The notes under the pieces are model-generated. The model did not search any database, was not told where the DNA came from, and saw only the letters and a program-made list of their open reading frames with translations. The position numbers and the translations under genes are program-made. A stretch of DNA of 64,000 nt from assembly GCA_022457155.1 (NCBI GenBank), contig JAJGOT010000464.1, positions 248,001-312,000 of the forward strand, written 5' to 3'. The number at the start of each line of letters is the position of its first letter. The stretch's first letter is position 1. Source of the DNA: Cladopsammia gracilis. Lineage: Eukaryota; Cnidaria; Anthozoa; Scleractinia; Dendrophylliidae. Of this stretch, positions 1 through 10,558 are shown piece after piece.

Positions 1-1216
1 CGGATGTTATCTGAAACGCTGATTTTAAAATTTCAGTTTCTAAATTTAAAGTTGTTTATCTGCTATATTTTCATAACTAGCCATTTATTTGAAACACAAA
101 GAAACGGAAAGAAATGCAAAATGAATCTCGACAGCCGTATGTTTTTTAATATGTTTGGGGTGGAGATAAGGTTTCATTTTGACAAGGAAGAGCTTTACGA
201 TGTTAAAAAAAATGCAATATCAGAGAAATTTCTCAGATCAAGGAAAAATGTTTTAATTATGAAATATTGCGCTATCGGCTCAATCAGGCAAGAGAGTGCG
301 AAAATCGTCTGTTAACTTTTGAAACAGCGACGTGACTAATATTCCTTTATGACGCAGACATAAATATTCCCACAATCATATCATATAAAACACAAATATT
401 GTATGGTTATGTATATTGTCTGTCTATTAAGTTACATGACGTAAGGTCTCCGTAATATTGGTAGTCTGAAAAATGTTTGTTAATATTTAGGTTGTTCACC
501 ATATTGATAACCAACAAAATACCTGATTTTTATTTGAAACGGGACAACATGCAGACCGTTTTAATTTCATTCACCGTATTTATTTTTGCTCGTTTTCTGA
601 TTTAGACTTTCACGCAAAACTCTTCGTTTTATTTTTAATTTTTAAATCTACGCTTTAGGCTGTTAAGGCAGCATTTTATGAAAACATTCTTTTTCTAGCC
701 TGTGCGTTTTCGCACCGGCTTGACACGCTGAAACAATAGGCTAAATAGTAAATCTGTCAGTAACAAAACCGGCCTAAGTAACCGCTCTGTGAATGGCTGA
801 AATCCAAATTATTGTAAACTCTACCTGTGAACTCACAACCTCCAACTGTGATATATTTCTATGAATATATAAGTTTACATGGTTTGGAAAACTCACAAAA
901 GCCATAGCAACAGCTTGACAGCGTTTCCCGTCCGTCCGTCTGAATAACAGTCTAAATCGTTTTGCGGAAACACACGTTTTCTTTGACATCTTAAGTATAT
1001 CATAAAGCCCAGGCCATAGAACTCACTGCGAAATTTGTTGTATGAAACGATCAAATTTTGTTGGATCCAACAATGTTGCACCGTTTGTCATACCATGTTG
1101 GACGTGTTTTTTTATGTGTTTTTGTATTAACTACATTTTCATCCCAATCAGAAATCATTATTTCCAGTTTGGATGACATGACAGTGGAGTCAGTTTTTGT
1201 ATTTTAAAATGCCGGG
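1..1216. other. intergenic, nothing recognised
   Basis: AT-rich sequence. The only open frames are short, lack any recognisable domain and are not supported by splice sites or composition. No repeat family that I can match elsewhere in the window. Confidence 0.5.
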
Positions 1217-1424
1217 TTTACTCCCAAGAGTGCCAAAAATCAAAATTTACGAAAAATCCGGCCAAATTATATCTTAAAAAATATTGAAAACAAAATGTAT
1301 CATGTAATTACTGCTGAAGAGGTTTCATTTGAATGGTAACACCATAGGATTTCGTCAATAGACCCAAAAGTTAATGACTACACTACATGTCTCCATTATT
1401 GAATCTGGGAGTGAAAAAGTTAAA
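1217..1424 (-). mobile_element. MITE of the 'CACTCCCAGAGT' family, single internal unit
   Basis: The left end reads TTTACTCCCAAGAGTGCC and the right end is its approximate inverse (CTGGGAGTGAAAAAGTTAAA). The interior carries one copy, in reverse orientation, of the unit 'gtgaccattcaaatgaaacctcttcagcag' (seen here around 1310-1375). The same unit is amplified at 16.5-17.1, 33.5-34.2 and 52.5-52.7 kb, and single-copy relatives with similar ends lie at 35.39 and 52.47 kb. Non-autonomous DNA transposon; superfamily not determined. Confidence 0.65.
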
Positions 1425-2790
1425 AAAAAAACTAAACGTAGAACATGGGAACATGGGATTCTTAAATTTAATAAATGAAATGAGACCGGAACTCGAGTAC
1501 TGATAAACATTTCCTTTTCTCTCGATTAATTTCTTTAACCATGTTTTGCGTCTTACATCAATCTTTTTTTCTTCTTCTTCCACAAGCTCGACGAAAAGAA
1601 ACCAAAGAAATCGGCCTGTCTTATTCTTCTTGCCGCATCATATCATCATATTTTTTCGAATCCCCTCCGCTTGTACGTAAGTGAGATCCATTAAAGTTTG
1701 GTGATAATTTGACAACCCTACAATATTCGCCTATCCATCATGACCCATGTCGCAATAAAGTTCTTCACAGTTTAGCAAAATGCAAATGAGAACTCTACCT
1801 TGACCGACGACAACACTGAATAGCTTACCTCAGCCTTTGTGCTTCTCGATCAAGCAGGCTGTATTGTCACACTGAATCAGTCATTTATTAAGGCCAGACT
1901 TGGGCGTCTGAACATCGTGTTCAGGTCATACATAACGTGGCTAAACGAATAAACAACGTTGATCCAATCCACGAAACATCAAACATATTAAGCCCACAAT
2001 ATGCTTTTTGCATTGTCATATCCTCGCAATACGCGCAGTCAAGAAATGGCGCAGTGCGATATACGACAAGTTTGTGATTGGCTACTTTTTCCCTCCGTCA
2101 CACAAAATTTGATGACCGTGGTGGCTAAATGACGGCGCGTTTGTTCTTAGCGTAAAGTGTTGGGTGAATAGGTTTTTTTCCGCATCAAATATGGGAATTG
2201 AACCATTTAAATATAAACTTAAGTTGGGAATGGCGTTTAAATGATGAATCATATTCTTCCCCCACAATGTTGGATAAAAATGTTTGCGCGCATTTCTGGC
2301 ACGTGCGTCACCGAAATGGCGGTCTTATATCGTTCTTGCTTAAAATTCGGTCAATTCATAATACTTGCATCACTCAATAATTGTTTTCAGTGGTGGGTGG
2401 TGAAAACCGTTAGCTGCTGCTTTGCTATACTGATATAAACAAACGATTAACAAATATGATAATAATCTCTTATTTGAAAGAGTTTAACTGTACTGTAGCA
2501 ACATTCTTTATACGATTTGTCGGTTACCAAGATCTAGATCATTTAAATGCTAATTGTCTCTTTCGCCCGTTTTTTCATAAGGTTATTCTTTTTTTTACAA
2601 GACCTATGCCATAATGTCTGCTATTGAAATCATATCATAATCATATGTTTTGCGCAAACTAGGGCGTTCATCATGAAAGTGAGTCATTATCTAATAAAAC
2701 TAAATTATTGTTCAGTGCTCAAAGGTCAATTAATTAAACATTTACTTTGCCCACATAACAATTGAAGGTATTTTTCTCGCATCGTATCAT
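1425..2790. other. intergenic, nothing recognised
   Basis: No domain-bearing ORF, no clear inverted repeat. A few 60-65 aa open frames on both strands look like chance. Confidence 0.45.
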
Positions 2791-2792
2791 TA

Positions 2793-2793
<1 letters not shown>

Positions 2794-2843
<50 letters not shown>

Positions 2844-2867
2844 CTTTTTATTTCCGTCCACACGAAA

Positions 2868-2925
<58 letters not shown>

Positions 2926-3374
2926 AAAACGATGTCATACACCGAACGAGCATGCGCTATCGATTTGAGCCTGCAAATAAACAAATAAACAAATATTTTT
3001 GGGTTGGGAATTTGAGAAATTCACTTAAAATCTAATAAAATGTAAAGGTGATAACATGAATCTTCTCTCTTTGCTCTCACGTCTGCATCTAAGTCGTTTT
3101 ACTCGAGTAAAAGTGCTTGTAGTTGTGGATAAAAATCTTGAGAGGTTTAGTCTTCTTCTTTTGTAGTTTTCCTGTATATCGATTATTGCAAGATTCAATT
3201 GAATGCTCGCAATTATGCTTGAAATAAGCGCAAGCATGACACAGCTCAACACTCGTGTGTACGCCATCTTGGAAACGCACTCGATAAATGAGACTGGCGT
3301 TGACATCTGACGTCAGCGTTTTCACAGCGTTTACGAAAATATACGTTTACGGCCGTCCACACGAAGACGCATAA

Positions 3375-3442
<68 letters not shown>

Positions 3443-3465
3443 ATCGTCTTCGTGTGGACGGGGCC
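2794..3465. mobile_element. PIF/Harbinger-like non-autonomous DNA transposon, TSD TAA
   Basis: Ends are exact inverses for the first stretch (GGCCCCGTCCACACGAAGAC at the left, the complement at the right), and the element is flanked by TAA at 2791-2793 and 3466-3468. A 3-bp TWA target duplication is the hallmark of PIF/Harbinger elements (established knowledge). The subterminal regions repeat the motif CGTCCACACGAA several times in both orientations together with GTAAACGC/GCGTTTAC words, as expected of clustered transposase-binding sites. About 670 bp long with no credible transposase ORF, so it is non-autonomous; the overlapping ~93-aa minus-strand frames show no domain. Confidence 0.75.
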
Positions 3466-3468
3466 TAA

Positions 3469-4233
3469 AACACGCCATTATATCCTTCATTAGAAAATGA
3501 ACCTGCAATGAAGCCAACTGTGCCTTTTTTTAATGCATGGAATATGCATCTTTCTTTTATCATAGATTGGTCTTCACCAGATGGAACAAAAAAAAATTCA
3601 AGCCTGGTTGCAGCTTGAATTGACAGAATTACAACGAACAAACGAATCGTGAAAACGGAAAATAAACTCAAAGCAGTTTGACACAAACAAACTATATTGA
3701 AATCGATGAAATTTCTAGATGTTGTATACTATCAAAGGCAAAGTTCTCGTAGGAGAAATTACAGACTACGTAGATACAACACGGCAACTGAATATATATG
3801 TCAGGATCGACGCAACTCCCACGATACTGCTCAAATGTTGGTTTTTATTTTCTGAGCTGTTCGCAGCGAACCACTGCCATAAAATGTCAAAACGTGTGTG
3901 GAAAATTGTTTCGTTTCTACTCGACAGCCGACTTTTAGATTAAAATTGACAATTTAACTAAAAAATCGAGAGGTTTTTTTGATAACCGTAACTCGAATTT
4001 GTCTAAAATTGGCTCAATTTTTTTTTGTTTGATAGTAAATTACTAGAATAATTTCATATTATAATCTAATCTGGTTGTAAAGAAGGTCTGAAAACATAAA
4101 ACGCAAGATATTTACTTACCAGTCAACTGCGAGTCAATAATTACGTTCTTACAATTAACTCGCTGAACATGAAATGCGGAGTAAATTTCAATCACTCTGA
4201 CAAATCCTCCGACATATTTATCGTATTCTAATA
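3469..4233. other. intergenic, nothing recognised
   Basis: AT-rich; one 74-aa plus-strand open frame (3719-3943) has no recognisable feature. Confidence 0.4.
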
Positions 4234-4390
4234 CCCTTTTCACGGTTAACTCAGCTCATTTGCATTACAATGAAATCTAGCATGTATGTGAGGCAATTTC
4301 GGGCTATTTTGTTGTTTTAGCCCGAAATTGCCTCGCATCCACGTTGGATAACATTGTAATGCAAATGAGAAAAATCAACCGTGAAAAGGG
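4234..4390. mobile_element. palindromic MITE, CCCTTTTCACGGTT ends
   Basis: About 157 bp folding into a long imperfect hairpin. Left arm CCCTTTTCACGGTTAACTCA and right arm ending CAACCGTGAAAAGGG are inverses, and the arms continue with TTTGCATTACAATG and AGGCAATTTCGGGCTA matched on the other side. Left flank AATA and right flank (complement) AATAG may be part of the terminus. No coding capacity. Confidence 0.75.
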
Positions 4391-6170
4391 CTATTGACCA
4401 ATCAGGGATGTAGCCAGGCACAATAAATGTTGTCTCGTCAGCTCGTGCCACGAAGAACCGTGATGCTACTTAGCAACCACCTTGTAAAAAAATTGCGCGC
4501 TCAGATAAAGAAAAAAAGAAAATCAATTAAAAATGAATTTTTGTTTTACAGGCTTAGAAACTCATGGGGGGATTTCTAACAGTGCATGTTAACAGCAGGC
4601 GGGAAAACTCTTCGTGAGTTGTGTATTGTTCTGCAAGCAACGTAGCGAAGTTTCGTCTGTTACATCCTTTGCATTAAAACCAAACAAACGCCTTGTAACA
4701 AAGCCTCTCTAAACATTACAAACCATCTCGAAGCAGCGCCGGATAAACTCCGTGGCAGTTTTTTTCAACGTCCTGTTTCAGGGATGCACAAATTTGTAAT
4801 TGAGCGCAAACCGGGAATCTCTGGATTGTCACTCATTTATTTATTGATCTTTGTACCAGTTAAACTGATTACAAGCCATGCGAGAGGTATTGCGCTAAGC
4901 TGGGTTATAGCTAAGTCAACGTGAAAGCTTACTTATATGTTTGCACTTCAAAGTACAACTAGAGCTATAACCTTGGCCTTGCGTTCGCAACTGAATACAA
5001 GATTAAGAGAACAGTGAATAACAGAGTCTTGAATAAACAGCTAAACGTACTATCTTCTGTTTTCTACTGAACTGGGCAAAGCAATCTTGTTGGTGGTCTC
5101 GATATTTTGGTTAAACAAGGGAAGTTATCTCAAAATCTCAATTCCTATTGGCAACGTTCGTAAATGTGCCCATCTGTGTTGATTTCATAAACAGCACGGT
5201 CAAGCGGTTATTTAATTTATAACTGAACGTGAACTAAACCTTCCGACTAGTACAATCATTCAAGAGCATCTAGAATTATGAAACACCAAAATTACAAGTC
5301 TAGAATTTCACTTCCTAATAAGGTCTAATAATACTCAGTAACAGCGGCCGATATCACAAACCCTCTTGAGGCAGCGGGATGTATTATAATTTCCGTGGCA
5401 CGTTGTCCTTTTCCAACCTCCTGTTTTAGGAATGCACAAATTCGACGTCATTAAAGTGACACTGCGGTCCGGCCCAGCTGAAATACTGTGTTTTCGTGAT
5501 TATGGCCAGGAGCTTACTTTAAACTTACTACTTACTTAGTTATCTTGAAATAGGAAGAAACCATCGCCAAAAGCGATAAAAGCAAAGAATAACGGGCTAG
5601 AAAAGTGAAAATTTCACAAGAATGGAAAGTTTGATTTCTTGAGCGCCTGTCAATAAATCAAATTTCATGATCTGTAATCCACTTCAATCCTTGCAATCCT
5701 GCACTTTATCTCCCAACAAGTGCTTTTGTTTTGCTTTATAGAATATTTTTACCCAACTAAGTTGTTCAGATTTGGTGGCATTTGTCGGTATAAAAGCGAA
5801 ATTTTGCTATTTCGACAGTGTCCCCCAATACAGATTGTGAGCACGGGCTATGTATTTCACTGACTCGTTCACACTCATGTTCAACATAACGTGGTTCTTG
5901 CTTTAAGTAACGATCCGCATAAGAAGGAAAGCGCCAACGGCCATGCACGATGGAATGTCAACTTTTTTCATTGTTACAACTAGTTATCTCATTGGCCTAG
6001 ACTCAAAAAACCGCTAAAAGGTTAGGGTTCAAAGTGAATTTTTGTCTAATTTTTTTAAGGTTTCAAGCAACGTAAGACACAAATCGCACAACATGCAAGT
6101 TTTAAAAGATATTGTATTTTGGGAACTTCATCAAAGAAGCAAAATTATTAGCTATTGTCTTCTGCTATTC
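4391..6170. other. intergenic with low-copy dispersed repeats
   Basis: No gene. Two related pieces (around 4735-4800 and 5370-5440) share 'ccgtggca...cctgtttcagggatgcacaaatt', and 5480-5760 is a diverged copy of the dispersed repeat at 50,460-50,735 (shared words include gattatggccaggagctt and tatcttgaaataggaag). Confidence 0.5.
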
Positions 6171-6236
6171 TGGCCCTGGTTGTTCAAAAGGTGGATAGCG
6201 CTATCCACCGGATAAATCACTATCCAGTGTGTAAGC
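6171..6236 (+). repeat. solo terminus of the 'GGATAGCGCTATCCA' MITE family
   Basis: GGCCCTGGTTGTTCAAAAGG followed by GGATAGCGCTATCCACCGGATAAATCACTATCCA matches one arm of the complete element at 19,675-19,820; the partner arm is missing, so this is a truncated copy. Confidence 0.6.
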
Positions 6237-6716
6237 ATTAGTAAAACCAATTGACTCGAAATTCCCACTAGTTAGAGAGCAAAAGTCGTTCCATCTATAG
6301 ATCCAAACAATGGCCACTAATAGTGACAGTGTTCTTGTAAAACCGATCGGAATGAGACTAGGCCATTTAACATCTTTTTCCAGAGGAGGAGGACTGGCAC
6401 TAGTCAATGAACACAAATTGTAACGTTTCCTCCCGTTACGAGCTGATTTCGTAGACACTTTTTAGGCTCATTCTTTTGATACAGAGAAACTGAAGCTGCA
6501 CATATAGCAAGCAGTGGGAATCGTTGGTTGCAATTTTCAAAACAATAGGGGGCGTGGTCGATCACGTGATCGTGTAATTTGAGATTCTTTTTTCTAGTTT
6601 CTCTATTTTGGTTAATTTTATCATTTGCTATCCCTCTTAGATGACTTAAACTTTGATTTAGAACCAGGCCTTAATCTACTTGAGCAGCTCTAGCGTTTAT
6701 GGTTATAACGGCAACT
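6237..6716. other. intergenic, nothing recognised
   Basis: No gene or repeat that I can support. Confidence 0.4.
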
Positions 6717-6889
6717 CATGCAAATTTCAAAATATCACAAACAAGCTTACAGTTGTTCACTGTTGCGCACAACATTCACTATAGGCGTATATTCAATATA
6801 TGCTTATTGAGGCCGCGAATTATTTGGTAAAGTGTCTTTGGAGGATACCGACCACCAGTCTTTTTCACAACTTCGCCAACGAATTTGGT

Positions 6890-7340
6890 GAGCCAAACGT
6901 TCAGGGATGCAGGTGACAGTTTCGTGATTGGAACCCGGGTACATCTTGGATCTCTTCCAGATTACAGGGAAATCCATACGACTCGTTTTTGGCTACTTTA
7001 TTTCTACAAGTATTCTGCCACTCTTGAAATATTTTAACACTCCATTTAGTACTGTTCCTAGTATTACGAGGACCTGTTTCTTTCAACCAAGATCATAGCC
7101 TGTTCCAGGCTCCGAGATAGTGGGGAACGCGCGAAGTTAAAAAAAAGGAAAAAAATCGCGGGGGAAATGGGAGAGCGCGATTTTTTCCCTTTTTTTACTT
7201 CGCGCATTCTCGACTATCTCGGAGCCTGGAACAGGCTACCAAGATCAGTACGTTCCGATCCTCTTTAGGACTTTTTGGTTTCCTGTACTGACGAGCCATG
7301 CTTGTCACGACTCCTCTGGCTGAGGAGCTATACCGAAGTG
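6890..7340 (-). pseudogene. Crypton/ZMYM-type N-terminal fragment, decayed copy A
   Basis: The minus strand reads KETGPRNTRNSTKWSVKIF followed by QEWQNTC and, after damage, NLEEIQDV. The pattern 'P.NTR.ST.W.V..F..W....' followed by an acidic 'DL.DV.PI..L....LN.WL.KFV' block is typical of the N-terminal region found in ZMYM/QRICH-like proteins and related Crypton-derived (DUF3504) sequences; that family link is recalled, not searched. The frame is broken by a MITE at 7096-7238 and by stops/frameshifts, so I call it a non-functional fragment. Copy B lies at 8055-8479. Confidence 0.5.
7096..7238. mobile_element. Mutator-like (MULE) MITE with 9-bp TSD
   Basis: A hairpin element with arms TAGCCTGTTCCAGGCTCCGA and its inverse, continuing through GATAGT...ACTATC. 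It is flanked by the perfect 9-bp direct repeat CCAAGATCA (7087-7095 and 7239-7247). A 9-bp target duplication is characteristic of the Mutator superfamily. The paralogous segment in copy B (around 8352-8362) has the uninterrupted sequence accaagattcctcctctt, i.e. an empty site, which fixes the boundaries independently. Confidence 0.85.
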
Positions 7341-7925
7341 AATATTCAAATGTCTCAATTTTTCGCCCCTATACGACCCCTATACAACATCGCCACGAAT
7401 ATTGTAAATAATACGTCAAAATAAAGGTTTTAGAATGATCTTACATCCATTGAAAAAGAGCGAAAATTGACGAAGAAATGGTGGTATGACGTTTTGACTG
7501 GAAGTTTGTTGATTTTTTAAATCGCGAAATTAAACTGCGCGGTCCTTCCGCCGAATCATCACACTGATAAACGCCTGTGTACGAGGAATTAAGGAAAGAT
7601 GCCGTTTATTCTTCATCTCTTTCCTTGGTAAATTTGACAACTTGACAATATAAATGACAGATCTACATATACAATTTACATTCATATATTTATCACTAGA
7701 CATCCTTTATATTAGCAAACTTAGGAACAACTGATCATAGCTTTAACTCTGGATAGAAAGTTTTTGGAGTCACACGGATTTTTTTTCAATTTGCATTTGT
7801 CTGATTTCAGCCTTTATATTCCGGTTCACGGTCAATTTCGAAACAAGGATAAGACTGACTTTGAATCCACCGCAGAGGTACGGATCCGAACGGTAGTCGG
7901 CAATAGAATGCTTTAAGCTTTCTTC

Positions 7926-8022
7926 AACTGGATAGTAGCCTAAGCTTGCGGTTTTGTTGGCGCGCACAATGCTGAATTTGCGAGCGACAAGGCCGCGAAA
8001 ACAAGCGTTGGAGCCGCGACAA
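7926..8022. repeat. degenerate MITE piece between duplication copies
   Basis: 'gcggttttgttggcgcgc' plus 'atgctgaatttgcgagcg' resembles the left arm of the element at 8809-8918 (cggttttttgcgcgtgatgctgaattcgc). The opposite arm is only partly recognisable. Confidence 0.4.
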
Positions 8023-8054
8023 CTCATGCAAATTTCAAAATGTCACAAACAAGC

Positions 8055-8479
8055 TTACCGTTGTTCACTATTGCTCAGTACATTCACTCCTCTTTCCGCG
8101 TTGATATTCAATATATGCTTATTGAGGCCGCAAACTATTTGGATCACAATTTTGCTAACGAATTTGGTGAGCCAAAAGTTCAGGGATGCAGGTGACAGTT
8201 CAGTGATTGGAACTGTTACATCTTGGATCTCTTCCAAATTACAGGGGACATCCATTTATTTTTACAAGTATTCTGCCACTCTTGAAATATTTTAAGTCTT
8301 TTAACACTCCATTTAGTGCTATTCCTAGTATTACGAGGAACAGTTTCTTTTAACCAAGATTCCTCCTCTTTAGGACTTTTTGGTTTCCTAAACTGACGAG
8401 CCATGCTTGTTACGACTCCTCTGACTGAGGAACTAAACCGAAGAGAATATTCAAATTTGTCTCGATTTTTCGCCCACAA
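8055..8479 (-). pseudogene. Crypton/ZMYM-type N-terminal fragment, decayed copy B
   Basis: On the minus strand an 87-codon frame contains ARQFRKPKSPKEEESWLKET, PRNTRNSTKWSVK and IFQEWQNTC. After a frameshift it is followed by DVPCNLEEIQDVTVPITELS and SLNFWLTKFVSKI. Together these match the layout of the N-terminal region of ZMYM/QRICH-like or Crypton-derived proteins (family recalled, not searched). No intact full-length frame and no downstream recombinase domain is visible, so it is a fragment or pseudogene. Confidence 0.5.
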
Positions 8480-8487
8480 AACACTAT

Positions 8488-8604
8488 TGTTTAAAAAAGA
8501 AAAGGTTATTCAGGAACTGAGTGTTACATAACCTTATCCACGTTGGTGTTGTTTAAAAAAAGCTTGTTCATCAACAGTGTGTTACGTAACCTTATCCACG
8601 TTGG
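8488..8604. repeat. two-copy ~58-bp direct repeat
   Basis: 'tgtttaaaaaa...gtgttacataaccttatccacgttgg' occurs twice back to back, the second copy with 'gtgttacgtaaccttatccacgttgg'. Confidence 0.6.
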
Positions 8605-8614
8605 CTTTACTTTC

Positions 8615-8802
8615 GGCTCTAGCCCTCTCTCCTCCGCAGAGGCTCCTGTCAGTGTGAACAGTAAAATAAAAAATGGGAGCGCGGGGAACGATGGGAAGTT
8701 CCCCGCGCGCTTTATTTTTTACCTCTACCCAGCCTCCGCGCGTTTTTTTGCCAAGCGTGGAGCGTGACTGGGAGGCCTCTGCGGAGGAGAGAGGCTCTAG
8801 CC
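8615..8802. mobile_element. GC-rich hairpin MITE, CTCTCTCCTCCGCAGAGGC arms
   Basis: Left arm GGCTCTAGCCCTCTCTCCTC (continuing CGCAGAGGC) and right arm GCCTCTGCGGAGGAGAGAGG pair almost perfectly. An inner pair gcgcggggaacg / ttccccgcgcgc sits near the centre. It lies in duplication copy B only. Confidence 0.75.
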
Positions 8803-8808
8803 TGCATG

Positions 8809-8918
8809 GCTGGCGGTTTTTTGCGCGTGATGCTGAATTCGCCGCGCGCGAGTTTCGCTCGAAACTCGCGGCTTCGCCGCTCGCGAATTATCGCGCGCGC
8901 CAACAAAAAACCGCCAGC
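8809..8918. mobile_element. hairpin MITE, GCTGGCGGTTTTTTG arms
   Basis: Arms GCTGGCGGTTTTTTG and CAACAAAAAACCGCCAGC are inverses. The centre is a near-perfect GC-rich hairpin (cgcgcgagtttcgctcgaaactcgcggc). It lies directly next to the element at 8615-8802. Confidence 0.7.
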
Positions 8919-9435
8919 TACACGAATATTGTAAATAGTACGTCAAAATTAAGGTTTTAAAATGATCTTACATCAATTAAAAGAGTAAAAATTGACGAAG
9001 AAATGACGGTATGACGTTTTGCCGACTGGAAGTTTGTTGATTTTTTTAAATCGCGAAATTAAACTGCGCGGTCCTTCCGCCGAATCATCACGGAAAGACG
9101 CCGTTCATTCTTCATCTCTTTTCTTGGTTTATTTGACAACTTGACAATATAAATGACAGATCTACATACAATTTACGTTGATATATTTATCACTAGACAT
9201 TCTTACTGTTCATCAGCAAACTTAGGAACAACTGATCATAACTTTAACTCTGGATAGCAAGTTTGTGGAGTCACACGGAATTTGTTTGATATCAGCCTTT
9301 ATATTCCGGTTCACGGTCAATTACGAAACAAGGATAAGACGTTGAATAAGGAGCTTGAATATATTGCCATCCCCTGCAGAGGTAGGTGCGATCCTTTTGG
9401 TACGGATCGGAACGGTAGTCGGCAAGAGAATGCGA

Positions 9436-9659
9436 AATTTTAATGCTTGGAGTCACTTCAGGCGGTGTGCGTCACGACTTGCAATGCCCCATGGGTTGAT
9501 TTGTGGAGCGGCTCATTTTCCCTTCGTCTCGACGGAGTGAGCATCTCCTACGTTTGCGTTATTTAGCCTGAATTTAAATCTAGCGCCTTTTCTTTGGTAA
9601 AGTAATCAAATATAGAAGTCTACAAATGCAAAAATACTTCGTAAAGGCCGATTTTTCTA
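9436..9659. other. intergenic, nothing recognised
   Basis: Short gap without a recognisable gene. Confidence 0.35.
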
Positions 9660-9775
9660 TTCATTGACGTTGTTGTTTTGCAGGGAACGGCAAAGAAATG
9701 TACCAAAATGTAAAACGCACGTGCAACACATGGAGAGGCGTTGTTTTCGCTTATTAAACCTATTGTTTTGTATTG
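9660..9775 (+). repeat. dispersed repeat, copy with empty TTAA site
   Basis: 'gacgttgttgttttgcaggg' + 'aacggcaaagaaatgtacca' ... 'attaaacctattgttttg' matches 27,328-27,885, where a 451-bp element is inserted at the TTAA equivalent to 9754-9757. Confidence 0.75.
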
Positions 9776-10385
9776 TCACTCATCAGGAGAACTAGGCGAG
9801 TTGGTGAACTTATCAATTTTGAACGGCTTCAACCATGAAAACTTAAATGGGGTAGACCCGGGTAGACCTCGAAATTCTCAAAGAAGAAAGGCTTAATTAA
9901 CTGTATGTCCCAAATTATTGACGAAAAACAAACGTGTAAAGGAATGAAAGTCTAAGAAAAGGTGTGAAAGTTCAGTTTACGATAATGTGGCAATTGAACC
10001 GAGTAGGTTTACTTTGAGATCAGCTAAGGCAGTCATTGTGCTCGAATGTAACATTTAATTGTAGCCATAACAAAGAAGGGATATTTCTCTTTAAATCTGC
10101 CTGAAAATATTTTTAATCGACATCGTTGAAATCCTTGAAAAGGAACATTTTTTTCAACTCCACGCGCTGAAATAGCGTCTTGTTTGCCGCGAGGACTATT
10201 GTTTAAACAACGGCTTTCTATCGGTCAAATCTCGTGACGCACACCGCCTGGAGTCACTTGGTTTGAATTTGTATTAATTAATTAATTAATTAATTCAATT
10301 TACAAAGAGTGCGTGATGCATGCAGGGCAAACTGACTTGAGTCTACTTCCGTAAAAGTCCAGCGGTTATACAACAAATTGGTTGA
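9776..10385. other. intergenic upstream of the kelch-like gene
   Basis: No ORF of interest. A short (TTAA/ATTA)n microsatellite at about 10,272-10,295. Confidence 0.4.
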
Positions 10386-10470
10386 TTACGAACCAATCAA
10401 TTGTGTTGTTATTTTGGCTCATTACGCGAACGAACCAATCAGATGGCGTCTTATTTTGGTCATTACGCAA
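10386..10470 (+). promoter_or_regulatory. tandemly duplicated CCAAT-box segment upstream of KLHL gene
   Basis: A ~40-bp unit 'gaaccaatca...ttattttgg(c)tcattacgc' is present twice, placing CCAAT motifs at 10,393-10,397 and 10,435-10,439, about 120-165 nt upstream of the start codon. CCAAT boxes are typical NF-Y sites; promoter function is inferred from position. Confidence 0.5.
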
Positions 10471-10558
10471 GGGGAATCGAGCAAAACAACGAACCCGAAA
10501 TGATGTTTTGGACGTGATATTCGAACGAGGAAAAATCGAACTTCCCTAAAAGTACGCC

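Larger units (their letters stand above)
6717..7925. repeat. tandem segmental duplication, copy A
   Basis: About 1.2 kb that recurs at 8023-9435. Shared blocks run in the same order: ACTCATGCAAATTTCAAAAT at the start, gaatttggtgagccaaa, gactttttggtttcct, cacgaatattgtaaata, aaactgcgcggtccttcc, tcactagacat, gatccgaacggtagtcggcaa at the end. Copy A carries a MITE insertion (7096-7238) absent from copy B and lacks the MITE cluster found in copy B. Confidence 0.8.
8023..9435. repeat. tandem segmental duplication, copy B
   Basis: Diverged copy of 6717-7925 in the same orientation, lengthened by an insertion cluster at about 8480-8920. It retains the pre-insertion form of the MULE target site that is interrupted in copy A. 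Confidence 0.8.

Noticed and set aside
3025..3325. Two overlapping minus-strand frames (93 and 78 codons) inside the Harbinger-like element
   Set aside because: No DDE or Myb-like motif; overlapping frames in different registers argue for noise.
4431..4460. CTGACGAGAC on the minus strand as another hammerhead core
   Set aside because: No GAAA after a stem II and no stem I; the match is limited to the CTGACGA word.
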